A stretch of 45,475 nt of DNA, from assembly GCA_900472175.1 (NCBI GenBank), contig UCHD01000026.1:1-45475 (forward strand), read 5' to 3'. This DNA is from Hyphomicrobiales bacterium. GTDB taxonomy: Bacteria > Pseudomonadota > Alphaproteobacteria > Rhizobiales > Rhizobiaceae. The notes beneath the pieces are model-generated. The model searched no databases and was not told the DNA's origin. It saw only the letters and a list, made by a program, of their open reading frames with translations. A program made the position numbers and the translations under genes. Shown piece after piece: positions 1-7,955 of this stretch (its first letter is position 1; each line of letters opens with the position of its first letter).

Positions 1-351
1 CGATTGCTGATCAGGCTGCTGAAAAAGCAAGGCCTGGCACCGAAGCGGATCGTCACCGACAAACTGCGCTCATATGGAGCGGCAAAACGGGACGTGATGT
101 CCGCTGTCGAACATCGCTCGCACAAGGGCCTGAACAATCGTGCGGAGAATTCTCACCTGCCACTTCGAAAACGCGAACGGATGATGCAGGGATTTCGATC
201 TGCCGGCGGCTTGCAACGTTTCATCTCGGTCTTTTCGGTAGTCCGAAATCTTTTCGTCGCACCGCACCAGAAACGCTCAGCCCTCGCCACCCATATCCAC
301 CGAATCCGCGCAATGGCGCAGTGGAAAGCCGTGACCCGAGCAACTGTCTGA
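1..351 (+). CDS. IS6-family transposase, C-terminal part (start outside window)
   Basis: This is the C-terminal half of a DDE transposase that catalyses cut-and-paste or cointegrate movement of its IS. The reading frame is open to base 1, so the TTG at 4 is not the start. Visible motifs are ITDK-like VTDKLRSYGAAKRD, which carries the second catalytic Asp, and HKGLNNRAENSHLPLRKRER, where the Glu of RAENSH is the third catalytic acid; this string is highly characteristic of IS6/IS240 transposases. The end (stop at 349-351) fits the normal family C-terminus. Whether the copy is intact cannot be judged because the first Asp lies outside the window. It marks an IS junction about 0.5 kb from the ftsK gene. 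Confidence 0.85.
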   Translation, partial: RLLIRLLKKQGLAPKRIVTDKLRSYGAAKRDVMSAVEHRSHKGLNNRAENSHLPLRKRERMMQGFRSAGGLQRFISVFSVVRNLFVAPHQKRSALATHIHRIRAMAQWKAVTRATV

Positions 352-403
352 TACCAACAAGTACGCTCCGTGCACCCTCAGTCAAACAACGTGACAACGC
401 CCC
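1..403. mobile_element. IS6-family insertion sequence, right-hand part
   Basis: The window opens inside an insertion sequence whose transposase resembles the IS6/IS240 family. Only the 3' part is present. The right end may lie near 403, where the sequence ends in GTGACAACGCCCC, which would suit an IS6-type terminal repeat. The left end is outside the window, so this boundary is inferred and not confirmed by a matching inverted repeat. Confidence 0.5.
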
Positions 404-487
404 ATGACCGGCATCCTAGGCCAAGTGTGCGTATTATGCCAGCACTACATGCAATAACCGCACGCCATGTCTTTCTCGTTTTATGTC

Positions 488-506
488 CGATAATGTTGCA
501 TTATCG
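488..506. repeat. dif-like palindrome CGATAATG-ttg-CATTATCG
   Basis: This is a perfect 8-bp inverted repeat with a 3-bp centre. The core ATAATGT..ATTAT resembles the XerC/XerD arms of proteobacterial dif sites (CGCATAATGTATATTATGTT in E. coli). It sits about 360 bp beyond the 3' end of a replicon-borne ftsK. The match to dif is imperfect and needs small gaps. A regulatory palindrome or a chance repeat is possible. Confidence 0.3.
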
Positions 507-822
507 TTCCTTACTTTGCGCTGTCGGGAACACTTGGTTTCGCTCGCGTTTGACCGGCGGACAACTCATTTCGGCGTTTCTCGCCGTCGATTTCGCGGAC
601 GCTTTCTCCCGAAAATGACCGCCTTCGCCAATTTCGGCCACAGAAGCCCGCTCCACGGCCTTCTGTGCAGTTCTATTTTTGCCCCTCACTGTGTCCCCTC
701 TCGTGCGGCGACCCGGCTGCGGGTCACTCATTGCTGGAAAGCGCCGCATGGATCACCCGCGCACCACACAAGCGGTAAACCCTGCGGAGCCCCACAAACG
801 AAACCCTGTCCCGCTTGCAAAG

Positions 823-855
823 CGGCGGCAGGAGATGCCGTATCTCCGGCCGCCG
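823..855 (-). terminator. Long GC-rich hairpin 15 bp behind ftsK
   Basis: Two 14-bp arms (823-836 and 842-855) pair with one mismatch around a 5-base loop, GCCGT. The hairpin lies immediately downstream of the ftsK stop codon. No strong T-run follows on the minus strand, so it may be an mRNA-stabilising or Rho-assisted terminator structure, or a dispersed palindromic repeat, and not a classical intrinsic terminator. Confidence 0.45.
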
Positions 856-869
856 TCGCCGCGCTGTGT

Positions 870-3374
870 TTATTCCTCGTCGCCGGTGGGCATTTCCACG
901 GTTTCGCGACCGGCCGACAGGATTGTCCGTTTGCCGACATGATTTGCCGATCCGACCAGCCCTTCCCGCTCCATCCGCTCCACCAAGGATGCGGCCCTGT
1001 TGTAGCCGATCTGCAGGCGCCGCTGGATGTAGGATGTGGAGCATTTCTTGTCGCGCAGCACGATCTTGACCGCCTTGTCGTAGAGATCGTTGCCGTCCTC
1101 TTCCGCCATTGCGCCCTTGTCGAAGATAGCACTGTCTTCTTCGGCAGCATCGTCGATTTCCTCGGCATCTTCAGTCACGGTACCCAGATATTCCGGGCGT
1201 CCCTGCGTCTTCAGGTGCGCCACGACCTTTTCGACCTCCTCGTCAGAGACGAATGGCCCGTGGACACGGGCAATGCGTCCGCCGCCCACCATGTGCAGCA
1301 TATCCCCCTGCCCCAGCAGGTGCTCGGCGCCTTGTTCGCCGAGAATGGTACGGCTATCGATCTTGGACGTGACCTGGAACGAGATGCGGGTCGGAAAGTT
1401 GGCCTTAATCGTGCCGGTGATGACATCGACAGACGGCCGCTGCGTTGCCATGATCAGGTGGATACCGGCTGCACGCGCCATCTGCGCAAGCCGCTGGATC
1501 GCCCCTTCAATCTCCTTGCCGGCAACCATCATCAGGTCGGCCATCTCATCGACGATAACGACGATATAAGGCATCGGCGCGAGGTCCATTTCCTCCTGTT
1601 CGAAGACCGCCTCGCCAGTCGAGCGGTCAAACCCGGTCTGCACGCTGCACAGGATGGTTTCACCCTTTGAACGCGCCATTGCGGCCCGTGCATTGTAACC
1701 ATCGATATTGCGCACACCGAGCCGCGACATCTTGCGGTAACGGTCCTCCATTTCGCGCACGGCCCATTTCAGCGCCATCACCGCCTTTTTCGGGTCGGTG
1801 ACAACCGGGGTCAGCAGATGCGGGATGCCGTCATACACCGATAGTTCCAGCATCTTCGGATCAACCATGATCAGGCGGCATTCTTCCGGCTTCAACCGGT
1901 AGAGCAAGGACAGGATCATCGTATTGATCGCCACCGATTTACCCGAACCGGTGGTGCCGGCGACCAGAAGGTGCGGCATCTTGGCGAGTTCGGCGATGAC
2001 AGGTTCGCCGCCAATCGTCTTGCCGAGGCAAAGTGCCAGCTTGAAGCGCGTTTCCTGATAGTTTTCCGATTCGATCAGCTCGCGGAAATACACCGTTTCC
2101 CGCACCGGATTGGGTAGCTCGATACCGATGACATTGCGGCCGGGCACAACGGCGACACGCGCCGATAGCGCCGACATCGACCGGGCGATATCATCGGCGA
2201 GGCCGATCACGCGTGATGACTTCACGCCGGGGGCCGGTTCAAATTCATAAAGCGTGACCACCGGCCCCGGGCGAACATCGATGATCTCGCCGCGAACGCC
2301 AAAATCCTCAAGCACGCTTTCGAGCAGGCCGGCGCTTTGCTCCAGCGCTTCCTGGGTAATCACGGCCGTTTCCTGGCCGGACGGTTCCTGCAGAAGATCC
2401 ACCGGCGGCAGGACATATTCACCGGCATCCGCCGTCATTTCGGGGATGGCCACGAATGTATCCGGCCGCACTGCCCGGATCGGCCGGGACATGGTCACCT
2501 GCGGTTTTGCCACCCGCACAGGCTCAACGGGGTTTACAACCTCGGAAACAACCGGTTGGCTTTCCTCCACGATCGGCAGCGGGGTCTTGATGGGGACCTG
2601 TCTGCTGATGACAGGTGCCGCAACATATCGCTCAGTCGGCATGATCCCGATCTCGCGGTAGAGCGCCGTCACCGAGCCGGACGGCGAACGAACCTCCGGT
2701 GGCTGCCAGCGCACAGTTGGTGCCAGCGCATCGATATCGGCCTGCATATCCATGGTGTTCCAGAACACTTCGTCGGACACATGCAGGAAGGAACCGGTTT
2801 GTTTCAGAGCCGGATATGTCGTCTCTGCCGCGACAGTCTCCGGCTCAGCGGGGAAACACGCCAGATCAATATCGGCAAGGTCCGCATGTTCGGCGACGAC
2901 CGGCAAATGCAGCGACGTTTCGAGTTCCTGCCTCAAGCGCAGCGAAAGCAGCTGGATACCGGACACAACCGGCACTTCTTCGGGTACAGGCTCGATGACC
3001 GGCGGCAGTTCTACGGTCACGACGGCTGCTTCCGCGACCTCGGCGACCGCTTGCACATCAATATTTTGGACTTCCGGTTCCTTGCGTACATCGGCGGCCG
3101 GACGCTTCGAATAGACGCTCTCCGGTGTCCGGGTAAACCGCACGTTCGGTCCAAGCACAAAGGCGCTCTGCCAGACGGGTGCCTCGCCTCGCCCCTCGAT
3201 CTCCGCCATTGCGTCGGTATCGGGTTCATAGGGACCTTCGTCGGTTTTCACGTCCGCGGGTGCACCATAGATCCGACGCTGGGGTTCTAATTTTCCCAGC
3301 TGATTTTCCGGATCTGCGGGCTGATCTCCGGTGTTATCGAAGCCGTTTGCAAAATTGGTTCGGGAAAGACGCAT
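870..3374 (-). CDS. ftsK: FtsK/SpoIIIE-type DNA translocase lacking membrane segments
   Basis: This is an ATP-driven DNA pump expected to move replicon DNA during division and to activate XerCD at dif. Residues 1 to about 330 form a long acidic, proline-rich linker-like region with no hydrophobic segments, unlike the four-to-five-helix membrane anchor of chromosomal FtsK. The motor follows, with Walker A GTTGSGKS at about 473-480, Walker B VVIVDE at about 605-610 and the MATQRPS motif. The C-terminal gamma winged helix (about 761-820, [17 protein letters not shown]) is the KOPS-reading and XerD-contacting domain. ATG at 3374 is chosen over the upstream TTG (3392) because AGCAGG lies 5-6 bases before it. 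The gene follows repC by 76 bp on the same strand and may be co-transcribed with repABC. A second, membrane-anchored chromosomal FtsK is probably present elsewhere. Confidence 0.9.
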   Translation of the reverse strand: MRLSRTNFANGFDNTGDQPADPENQLGKLEPQRRIYGAPADVKTDEGPYEPDTDAMAEIEGRGEAPVWQSAFVLGPNVRFTRTPESVYSKRPAADVRKEPEVQNIDVQAVAEVAEAAVVTVELPPVIEPVPEEVPVVSGIQLLSLRLRQELETSLHLPVVAEHADLADIDLACFPAEPETVAAETTYPALKQTGSFLHVSDEVFWNTMDMQADIDALAPTVRWQPPEVRSPSGSVTALYREIGIMPTERYVAAPVISRQVPIKTPLPIVEESQPVVSEVVNPVEPVRVAKPQVTMSRPIRAVRPDTFVAIPEMTADAGEYVLPPVDLLQEPSGQETAVITQEALEQSAGLLESVLEDFGVRGEIIDVRPGPVVTLYEFEPAPGVKSSRVIGLADDIARSMSALSARVAVVPGRNVIGIELPNPVRETVYFRELIESENYQETRFKLALCLGKTIGGEPVIAELAKMPHLLVAGTTGSGKSVAINTMILSLLYRLKPEECRLIMVDPKMLELSVYDGIPHLLTPVVTDPKKAVMALKWAVREMEDRYRKMSRLGVRNIDGYNARAAMARSKGETILCSVQTGFDRSTGEAVFEQEEMDLAPMPYIVVIVDEMADLMMVAGKEIEGAIQRLAQMARAAGIHLIMATQRPSVDVITGTIKANFPTRISFQVTSKIDSRTILGEQGAEHLLGQGDMLHMVGGGRIARVHGPFVSDEEVEKVVAHLKTQGRPEYLGTVTEDAEEIDDAAEEDSAIFDKGAMAEEDGNDLYDKAVKIVLRDKKCSTSYIQRRLQIGYNRAASLVERMEREGLVGSANHVGKRTILSAGRETVEMPTGDEE

Positions 3375-3450
3375 AGGGACCTGCTCACTCAAAATTCACG
3401 CGCAATGGGGCACCCCTTTTCAATAGAAAATAAAGGTTAATCACCTCTTT

Positions 3451-4761
3451 CTAGCCGACCTTTCTCAAAGAATTTCCATTCGCCCTCGCCAACGACATCA
3501 GCATCGGGCCGATGGCAAATTCGCCTTTTTCCGCCCGTCGGGTCAGGTCTCTCAGATAGCCGCCGGCGGAATTGATGTGCCCTGCCCGCTCCAGAATGCA
3601 GGCGATTACGGTCGCTGCATTTTCAGGGCCAAGGATCTCGCAGGCCTGCTGATAGGCGTCCGGGCTCACCCCAAGCATCGACCGGACAACAACAGCGGCC
3701 GCCATCAGGTCACGCCAGTTCGAAATCGCCCCGCCGGAGCCATAGGGAATGATTTCAGGGCATGCCTGAAGCACCAAAGCCAGCGGAAAAGCCTTCACCC
3801 TGCCAGTGACTGCAGGATCATTTTGCCCCCCCTCACCTGTTCGAAGCACGGCGTTGGCCGGACCGGAATGATGATCGCGCCCTTGCGGAGCTACGTGTGC
3901 CTGCCGGGCCATATGGGTTCGCTCCGAAATTTCGCCCTGCCTTTTTTCATTGGCAGGTTCAAATTCAAGAGTAGATTCGGGTTTTGAATTCTGTATGTGC
4001 CGATCATTTTGGAAGGGATTGCCGCTCATATCCTTTGATTTAAGCTGCATTTCCAATTGGTTGATGATCTCTTCACGCAATATTTCCATTTCACCCAGCG
4101 CTGCGGCGACTTCTGTCGCGGTCGGCGTGCGCGGAACTGCCGTTACCAGCGCTCTAAAATGGATTAGGACCATTTCCCAATTGCCGTGTGCGCCTTCCTC
4201 TACCGCAGCTTCGATCAGCTTTGAAACATCGCGCCGGCAGAGCGTCAGCCGTTCCCGCAACCGCCGCAGCTCAAGACGTTCTGCGACCACCTGTGCGGCC
4301 AGCAGCTCCAATTCATCAGCGCGAGCAAGCAATGGTGCAAGAGAGAACCCGAACGCATCGTCGATCGCGCCTGTGCTACCCCTGCGGACATAGCGCTTGC
4401 CGTTAGGGCTATCTTTGCGGACAATCAGCCCTGCCTGGACCAAGATCGCCAGATGACGCCTGATCGTCTGTTCGGTCATGCCGTGCGATCGCAATGAAAG
4501 CTGCGCATTGGATGGGAACACGACGAGCCCATTGGTCTCGGAGAGTTCATCCTTCGGATAAAAGCTGAGCAGCGCGCTCATCACCGCCAGCGCGCGATCG
4601 GTCACGCCAATCAACGGCCGCGCCTCACAGAGCGCCCGGTAGAGTTTCCACTTATCGATACTTTTGCCGGCTTCGATATCCTTGGCAACAAGTTGGTTTG
4701 CCAACATGCCAAGCGTCATCGGCCGCCGCCCAAAGGGCGTCGTCACACTTCCACCTTCCAT
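3451..4761 (-). CDS. repC: RepC replication initiator
   Basis: RepC is the initiator of repABC replicons. It binds the origin, which in studied examples lies within its own coding sequence. The N-terminus (EGGSVTTPFGRRPMTLGML) is the family hallmark, followed by a winged-helix region (TEQTIRRHLAILVQAGLIVR) that binds DNA. The C-terminal domain (WRDLMAAAVVVRSMLGVSP, then INSAGGYLRDLTRRAEKGEF) is also typical. ATG at 4761 gives 436 aa and the usual family start; the upstream TTG at 4803 would add an uncharacteristic leader. AGAGG precedes the ATG. Expression should be limited by the ctRNA encoded on the opposite strand of the repB-repC gap. It is the third gene of the repABC operon and is followed by ftsK. 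Confidence 0.95.
   Translation of the reverse strand: MEGGSVTTPFGRRPMTLGMLANQLVAKDIEAGKSIDKWKLYRALCEARPLIGVTDRALAVMSALLSFYPKDELSETNGLVVFPSNAQLSLRSHGMTEQTIRRHLAILVQAGLIVRKDSPNGKRYVRRGSTGAIDDAFGFSLAPLLARADELELLAAQVVAERLELRRLRERLTLCRRDVSKLIEAAVEEGAHGNWEMVLIHFRALVTAVPRTPTATEVAAALGEMEILREEIINQLEMQLKSKDMSGNPFQNDRHIQNSKPESTLEFEPANEKRQGEISERTHMARQAHVAPQGRDHHSGPANAVLRTGEGGQNDPAVTGRVKAFPLALVLQACPEIIPYGSGGAISNWRDLMAAAVVVRSMLGVSPDAYQQACEILGPENAATVIACILERAGHINSAGGYLRDLTRRAEKGEFAIGPMLMSLARANGNSLRKVG
3941..4095. other. Candidate replication origin (oriV) inside repC
   Basis: A clearly AT-richer stretch interrupts the GC-rich repC coding sequence. In characterised repABC plasmids (R. etli p42d, Agrobacterium pTiR10) the origin is an AT-rich region within repC, so this is the best local candidate. 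No iterons or clear DnaA boxes were identified. The assignment rests on composition and family knowledge only. Confidence 0.5.
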
Positions 4762-4829
4762 CGCCTCTGCCTTTCGCAAGAACAAAGCTGTCCGGCTCGT
4801 CAAAATGACGTCTATCTCGATGAAGAGAC

Positions 4830-4858
4830 TTGACTACGATTCCAGGAAGTGTGATTCT
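4830..4858 (+). promoter_or_regulatory. Promoter of the antisense ctRNA
   Basis: A -35 element TTGACT (4830-4835) and a -10-like GATTCT (4853-4858) are separated by 17 bp on the plus strand, opposite to repABC. The position between repB and repC matches the strong constitutive ctRNA promoter of other repABC replicons. Confidence 0.6.
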
Positions 4859-4864
4859 CTCAGT

Positions 4865-4914
4865 CGCCAAACAGTTGAGAAGGGCTTCCGGAATAGATTT
4901 CGGGGGCCTTTTTC
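4865..4914 (+). ncRNA. ctRNA, counter-transcribed antisense RNA controlling RepC
   Basis: The roughly 190-230 bp repB-repC gap of repABC replicons encodes a small antisense RNA (incompatibility factor inc-alpha) that pairs with the repC leader and causes early termination or blocked translation. Here the plus strand has a promoter at 4830-4858 and an intrinsic terminator at 4883-4917, which predicts an RNA of about 50 nt, close to the 50-60 nt known for the family. The transcript ends are inferred from these two signals. Confidence 0.75.
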
Positions 4915-4917
4915 TTT
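4883..4917 (+). terminator. Intrinsic terminator of the ctRNA
   Basis: The arms GGCTTCCG (4883-4890) and CGGGGGCC (4901-4908) pair fully when two G-U pairs are allowed, around a 10-base loop. They are followed by TTTTTCTTT. This is a textbook Rho-independent terminator, and it also forms the conserved hairpin of ctRNAs. Confidence 0.75.
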
Positions 4918-4993
4918 GTCTAATTTTCCCTTGTGCCTATCCTTCGATAGCGGTTGATCTAAAGGCCTCTGCGCAGCAAAGGCCCGGCCTAAG

Positions 4994-5998
4994 CTAGTGT
5001 CGGCCCCCCTGCTTCAAGCTTGCCGTAAATTCCGCGTAGAGATCGTCCAGGCGATCGGCGAGATAACCGCCGAACTCCGGAACCTGCCGTTCGTCAAAAA
5101 CGATTCGGGTCTGGATATCGTCGCGCTCGATACGCGCAGCCTTCCGTCCTTGCGGACTTCTCCATTCCTGCGCCTTCGGCTTGCGTTTTACAGGTTCCGC
5201 TCCAAGCATTTCGAAAACGCGGCTGAAACGTGCATCACTGTCTGCTGCAAGAAAGTCCGTATCGGTGATCAGTGCTTCCAGCATATGCTGTTTGCGCTCC
5301 GCCCGATCCACCAATGCGGCCCAGCGTGCCCGGCCGGCTTTTGGCGCCGGTCCAATTGCCTGGACGAGATATTCCGGAATGCTGCGCGCGATAGAGATGT
5401 AGCGGCTGAGGTCACCCTTGTCCGTCGAAAGCGCCGCCATGATCGTCGTGCGGTCATAACCGCTGTCTTCGAGACGGCGGGCAAACTGCGCCTTTTCGAT
5501 ATAGGAGAGATCCTGCCTGTCGAGGTTCTCCTTACCTTGCGCGATGACAAGCTCGTTGTCCGTCAGCGTTTGGACGATTGCCCGGACTGTCCGCCCAAGC
5601 AAGGCCGCCGCACGAAGCCGCCGGCGGCCATAGGCAACCTGAAACCGGCCGGACGAAGTCGTCTGTGGCCGCACAAGAATAGGAACCTGCTGACCGTTTT
5701 CCCGCATGCTGTCGACTAAGGCCTCGAAATTGGGGTCAACCGTTATGGAAATGCGGTCACTGACCGACGAGTGGTCAATCAATGCGGGGTCGAGATCAAT
5801 GACCGTCGAACCAGAAGCCAGTTGCTCCTGTAGCTTCGCAGCACTGCGAGCCCCCTCGGTCATTTCTTGAAGCGATGCTCCCATAGCCGAGATAGCGCCG
5901 CTACGGACACGGTCTGTATTTTTCTCGACGCTAGCGACCGGTGCAGCACTCTCTGGCTTTCGCATGAATAGCGTGTTGACGGTGTCTTTTCTGCTCAC
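4994..5998 (-). CDS. repB: RepB partition protein (ParB-like)
   Basis: RepB is the centromere-binding protein of repABC partition. It binds parS, stimulates the RepA ATPase and helps repress the operon. The ParB/Srx-type nuclease-like domain is visible around VDSMRENGQQVPILVRP and QVAYGRRRLRAA, followed by the helix-turn-helix region (TDKGDLSRYISIARSIPEYLVQAIGP) and a C-terminal dimerisation part. GTG at 5998 gives MSRKDTVNTLF, the usual RepB start, with GAAGGTGG six bases upstream. The longer frame to 6217 has no family-like sequence and would overlap repA. RepB is 334 aa, normal for the family. The gap of about 150 bp to repA carries two parS-like sites. Confidence 0.93.
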   Translation of the reverse strand: MSRKDTVNTLFMRKPESAAPVASVEKNTDRVRSGAISAMGASLQEMTEGARSAAKLQEQLASGSTVIDLDPALIDHSSVSDRISITVDPNFEALVDSMRENGQQVPILVRPQTTSSGRFQVAYGRRRLRAAALLGRTVRAIVQTLTDNELVIAQGKENLDRQDLSYIEKAQFARRLEDSGYDRTTIMAALSTDKGDLSRYISIARSIPEYLVQAIGPAPKAGRARWAALVDRAERKQHMLEALITDTDFLAADSDARFSRVFEMLGAEPVKRKPKAQEWRSPQGRKAARIERDDIQTRIVFDERQVPEFGGYLADRLDDLYAEFTASLKQGGRH

Positions 5999-6033
5999 AG
6001 CGGACCACCTTCGTTCAGTCGTAAAGAAAAATC

Positions 6034-6049
6034 GTTGGGAGTTCCCAAC
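6034..6049. promoter_or_regulatory. parS-like partition site 1
   Basis: GTTGGGAGTTCCCAAC is a near-perfect 16-bp palindrome fitting the repABC parS frame GTT-N10-AAC. The centre is GT where published sites usually have GC. An identical copy lies 76 bp away, and both are in the repA-repB gap where pTi-type replicons carry parS. Confidence 0.75.
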
Positions 6050-6109
6050 AATGGCTGGCAGCCAGAAAAAATCGGGGGCAGCATCGCGGCCACATGGCCG
6101 GTCTCTGGC

Positions 6110-6125
6110 GTTGGGAGTTCCCAAC
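6110..6125. promoter_or_regulatory. parS-like partition site 2
   Basis: This is an identical 16-bp copy of the site at 6034, in the same orientation, 28 bp downstream of the repA stop codon. Exact duplication of a 16-mer in a short gap strongly suggests a protein-binding site, most likely for RepB. Confidence 0.75.
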
Positions 6126-6152
6126 AAATTACTGCTGATGTTTGAACTGGCG

Positions 6153-7379
6153 TCATTTTGGCAAACGCCCCCATGCCTGCCGGACGAGGGACTCGACTTC
6201 GCCGTTGACGGAATCAAGCGCCTCCATCGCCCGGTCGTATGTCGAGCGCGTCAGATTTTCCCGGCCGATTTCATAAAGCGTCTGCTTCGTCAAACCGGCA
6301 TCCGAAACGGCAGCCGACTTTACCATCGGATTGGTCATCACATGGTCGTCAAACAGATTGCGGAGGAGGGCGGCAACTTTGGTCTGCGGCGCATCCTGCG
6401 GTTCGTACCGCGTCAACAGGTACCGGATGAAATCGTATTTCAGTTCACCACCGGCCTCGCGAACGACAGCGAGCAGATCGTGCGTCATCAAAAGGAACTG
6501 GCTCATCGACGCGACGTCAAGCATCTGCGGATGAACGGTGACTACCATCGAGGTGGCGGCGCACAGCCCGCTCAATGTCAGGTAACCCAATTGCGGCGGG
6601 CAATCGATAACGACGACATCGTAGTTGTCGGCGACTTCATCGATGGCGCGTGCAACGCGCGTGAAGAAAATTCCATCGGCGTCCCGGGCGCCCGTCGTCA
6701 GAGCACGCGGCGTCGTGTGCTCGAACTCCATCAGTTCGAGATTGCCTGGCACCAGGTCGAGCCCATCAAAATAGGTGTTGCGGATGACCTCCGACAGGGG
6801 ACGCTTCTCATCGTCATAGCGGATCGCCGCATAGAGCGTCTCGTTCGACCTCACGTCCGTTTCCGGCAACACGCCAAGCATGGCCGAAAGGCTTGCCTGC
6901 GGGTCGAGGTCGACAGCAAGGACGCGATAGCCCTGCAGGGCGAGATACTGAGCGAGATGAACCGAAGTGGTCGTCTTGCCTGATCCGCCCTTGAAATTGG
7001 TCACGGCGATCACCTGCAGATGATCTTCGGGGCCGCGGCGTGGCACGAAATTATAGGCCTCCCGGCCACGCACCGTTTGCGCCAGCTTTTCGCGCAGTTC
7101 ATTGATCTGACGCAACGTGTAAAGCCGGCGGCCATTGCTGGTGAGATCGGGCTGCGGTCCTTCGCCAGCGAGCGTCATCTTGCGCAGCGTAGAATCCGAA
7201 ACGCCCATCAAGCGGGCTGCTTCACCGGAGGTGAACCGGCGCAATGTCTTGTTGGCTGTCGGCGGGAACAGCGCTTCGCTGATCGCCTGGAGCTGCGAGC
7301 TGATGATTGCCGCATGATCTCCGATCGTCTCGTCGACGGTCTTCCGCTCAATCTTGGTCGCTCGAATGGCATTGCTCAC
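6153..7379 (-). CDS. repA: RepA partition ATPase (ParA-like)
   Basis: RepA is the Walker-type ATPase that moves replicon copies apart and, with RepB, represses the repABC promoter. An N-terminal MerR-like helix-turn-helix (FTSGEAARLMGVSDSTLRKM, about residues 49-68) is followed by the deviant Walker A FKGGSGKTTT (about 129-138), the Walker A' motif AVDLDPQAS and the VVIDCPPQLGYL motif. The length of about 408 aa is normal. GTG at 7379 and TTG at 7385 are both possible starts; GTG is preferred as the commoner codon, with GAAAG upstream. It is the first gene of the repABC operon. An inverted repeat overlapping the predicted promoter is the likely operator. Confidence 0.95.
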   Translation of the reverse strand: MSNAIRATKIERKTVDETIGDHAAIISSQLQAISEALFPPTANKTLRRFTSGEAARLMGVSDSTLRKMTLAGEGPQPDLTSNGRRLYTLRQINELREKLAQTVRGREAYNFVPRRGPEDHLQVIAVTNFKGGSGKTTTSVHLAQYLALQGYRVLAVDLDPQASLSAMLGVLPETDVRSNETLYAAIRYDDEKRPLSEVIRNTYFDGLDLVPGNLELMEFEHTTPRALTTGARDADGIFFTRVARAIDEVADNYDVVVIDCPPQLGYLTLSGLCAATSMVVTVHPQMLDVASMSQFLLMTHDLLAVVREAGGELKYDFIRYLLTRYEPQDAPQTKVAALLRNLFDDHVMTNPMVKSAAVSDAGLTKQTLYEIGRENLTRSTYDRAMEALDSVNGEVESLVRQAWGRLPK

Positions 7380-7392
7380 GTTCAAAAACTTT

Positions 7393-7433
7393 CGTCACGG
7401 TAAAATGGCCCAATGGGCGAGATAACCGTGACG
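7393..7433. promoter_or_regulatory. Nested palindrome upstream of repA, candidate RepA/RepB operator
   Basis: The outer arms CGTCACGGT (7393-7401) and ACCGTGACG (7425-7433) are a perfect 9-bp inverted repeat. Between them lies a second palindrome, GCCCAATGGGC (7408-7418). The right outer arm overlaps the predicted -10 of repA, which suits autorepression by RepA, as known for other repABC operons. Confidence 0.6.
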
Positions 7434-7458
7434 ATACGCAAAGGAACGATTCGCGCAA
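7431..7458 (-). promoter_or_regulatory. Candidate repABC promoter
   Basis: On the minus strand TTGCGC (7458-7453) and TATCGT (7436-7431) form a sigma-70-like pair with 16-bp spacing, about 50 bp before the repA start. It overlaps the operator-like repeat. The assignment is by consensus only. Confidence 0.4.
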
Positions 7459-7955
7459 GAAGTTATTGGTTAACAGGCGGTTACGCCAACCGGGTGAGAA
7501 ATTGAATCTGCAGCCTCCGGTGAAGCATTTCATTCATGAATCCAAAGCGTTCCCAACCTTGCGATTGGCGGCAATGAAAAACCACTCGCCGAATGATTCA
7601 TGTGTGTAATTATGCAGGCGGCAATAGCCCGGTCAAAGAAAGGGGAGGGGCCTCAGGCGCGACTCACTCCAACTCACACTGTATTCTTCACAAAAACACC
7701 GCGTCGTCGTGCCTTATCCCAGCGACGAATGCCAAAATCTGGCGATCGTTGATCCCGCCACCCCACCGGAAATCGGCAGCCAGGAAAGGCATCGCAGAGC
7801 GAAAATCCCCACAATCCATAATCATATGCATATGAAATCCCGCTTGATATTTCATTTTACATTACCATTCTGCGTGACAAACTGAGATCAGCTGTTCTGT
7901 CAGTCATCATGTGCCGGCTCTTTGGGAGCACGCCGGTCATTCAGGGAGGAGAATT
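7459..7955. other. Divergent intergenic region between repABC and the Liv operon
   Basis: About 500 bp without a supportable gene. It contains a KOPS-like octamer at 7642-7649 and a pair of inverted repeats at 7822-7855 close to the livK-like gene. Short frames here lack recognisable sequence and good start signals. Confidence 0.5.
7822..7855. promoter_or_regulatory. Twin inverted repeats upstream of the Liv operon
   Basis: A perfect 14-bp palindrome TCATATGCATATGA (7822-7835) overlaps an inverted repeat, ATGAAAT (7832-7838) with ATTTCAT (7849-7855). They lie about 100 bp before the start codon of the binding-protein gene, a normal position for a repressor or activator site. No regulator gene is adjacent, so the binding protein is unknown. 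Confidence 0.45.

Larger units (their letters stand above)
404..869. other. Gene-free stretch between the IS and ftsK
   Basis: Open frames here are shadows with no recognisable protein. The stretch holds a perfect 8-bp inverted repeat at 488-506, discussed separately as dif-like, and a long hairpin at 823-855 just behind ftsK. I see no promoter or other gene that I can support. Confidence 0.5.

Noticed and set aside
483..1670. Long plus-strand open frame of 395 codons
   Set aside because: It lies antisense to ftsK, has no recognisable domains and is rich in His, Arg and Cys as expected of a shadow frame in GC-rich DNA.
2337..3290. Plus-strand open frame of 317 codons
   Set aside because: It is antisense to the ftsK linker region and has no family-like sequence.
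5964..6983. Plus-strand open frame of 339 codons across the repA-repB gap
   Set aside because: It is antisense to repA and reads through the parS-like sites; composition is that of a shadow frame.
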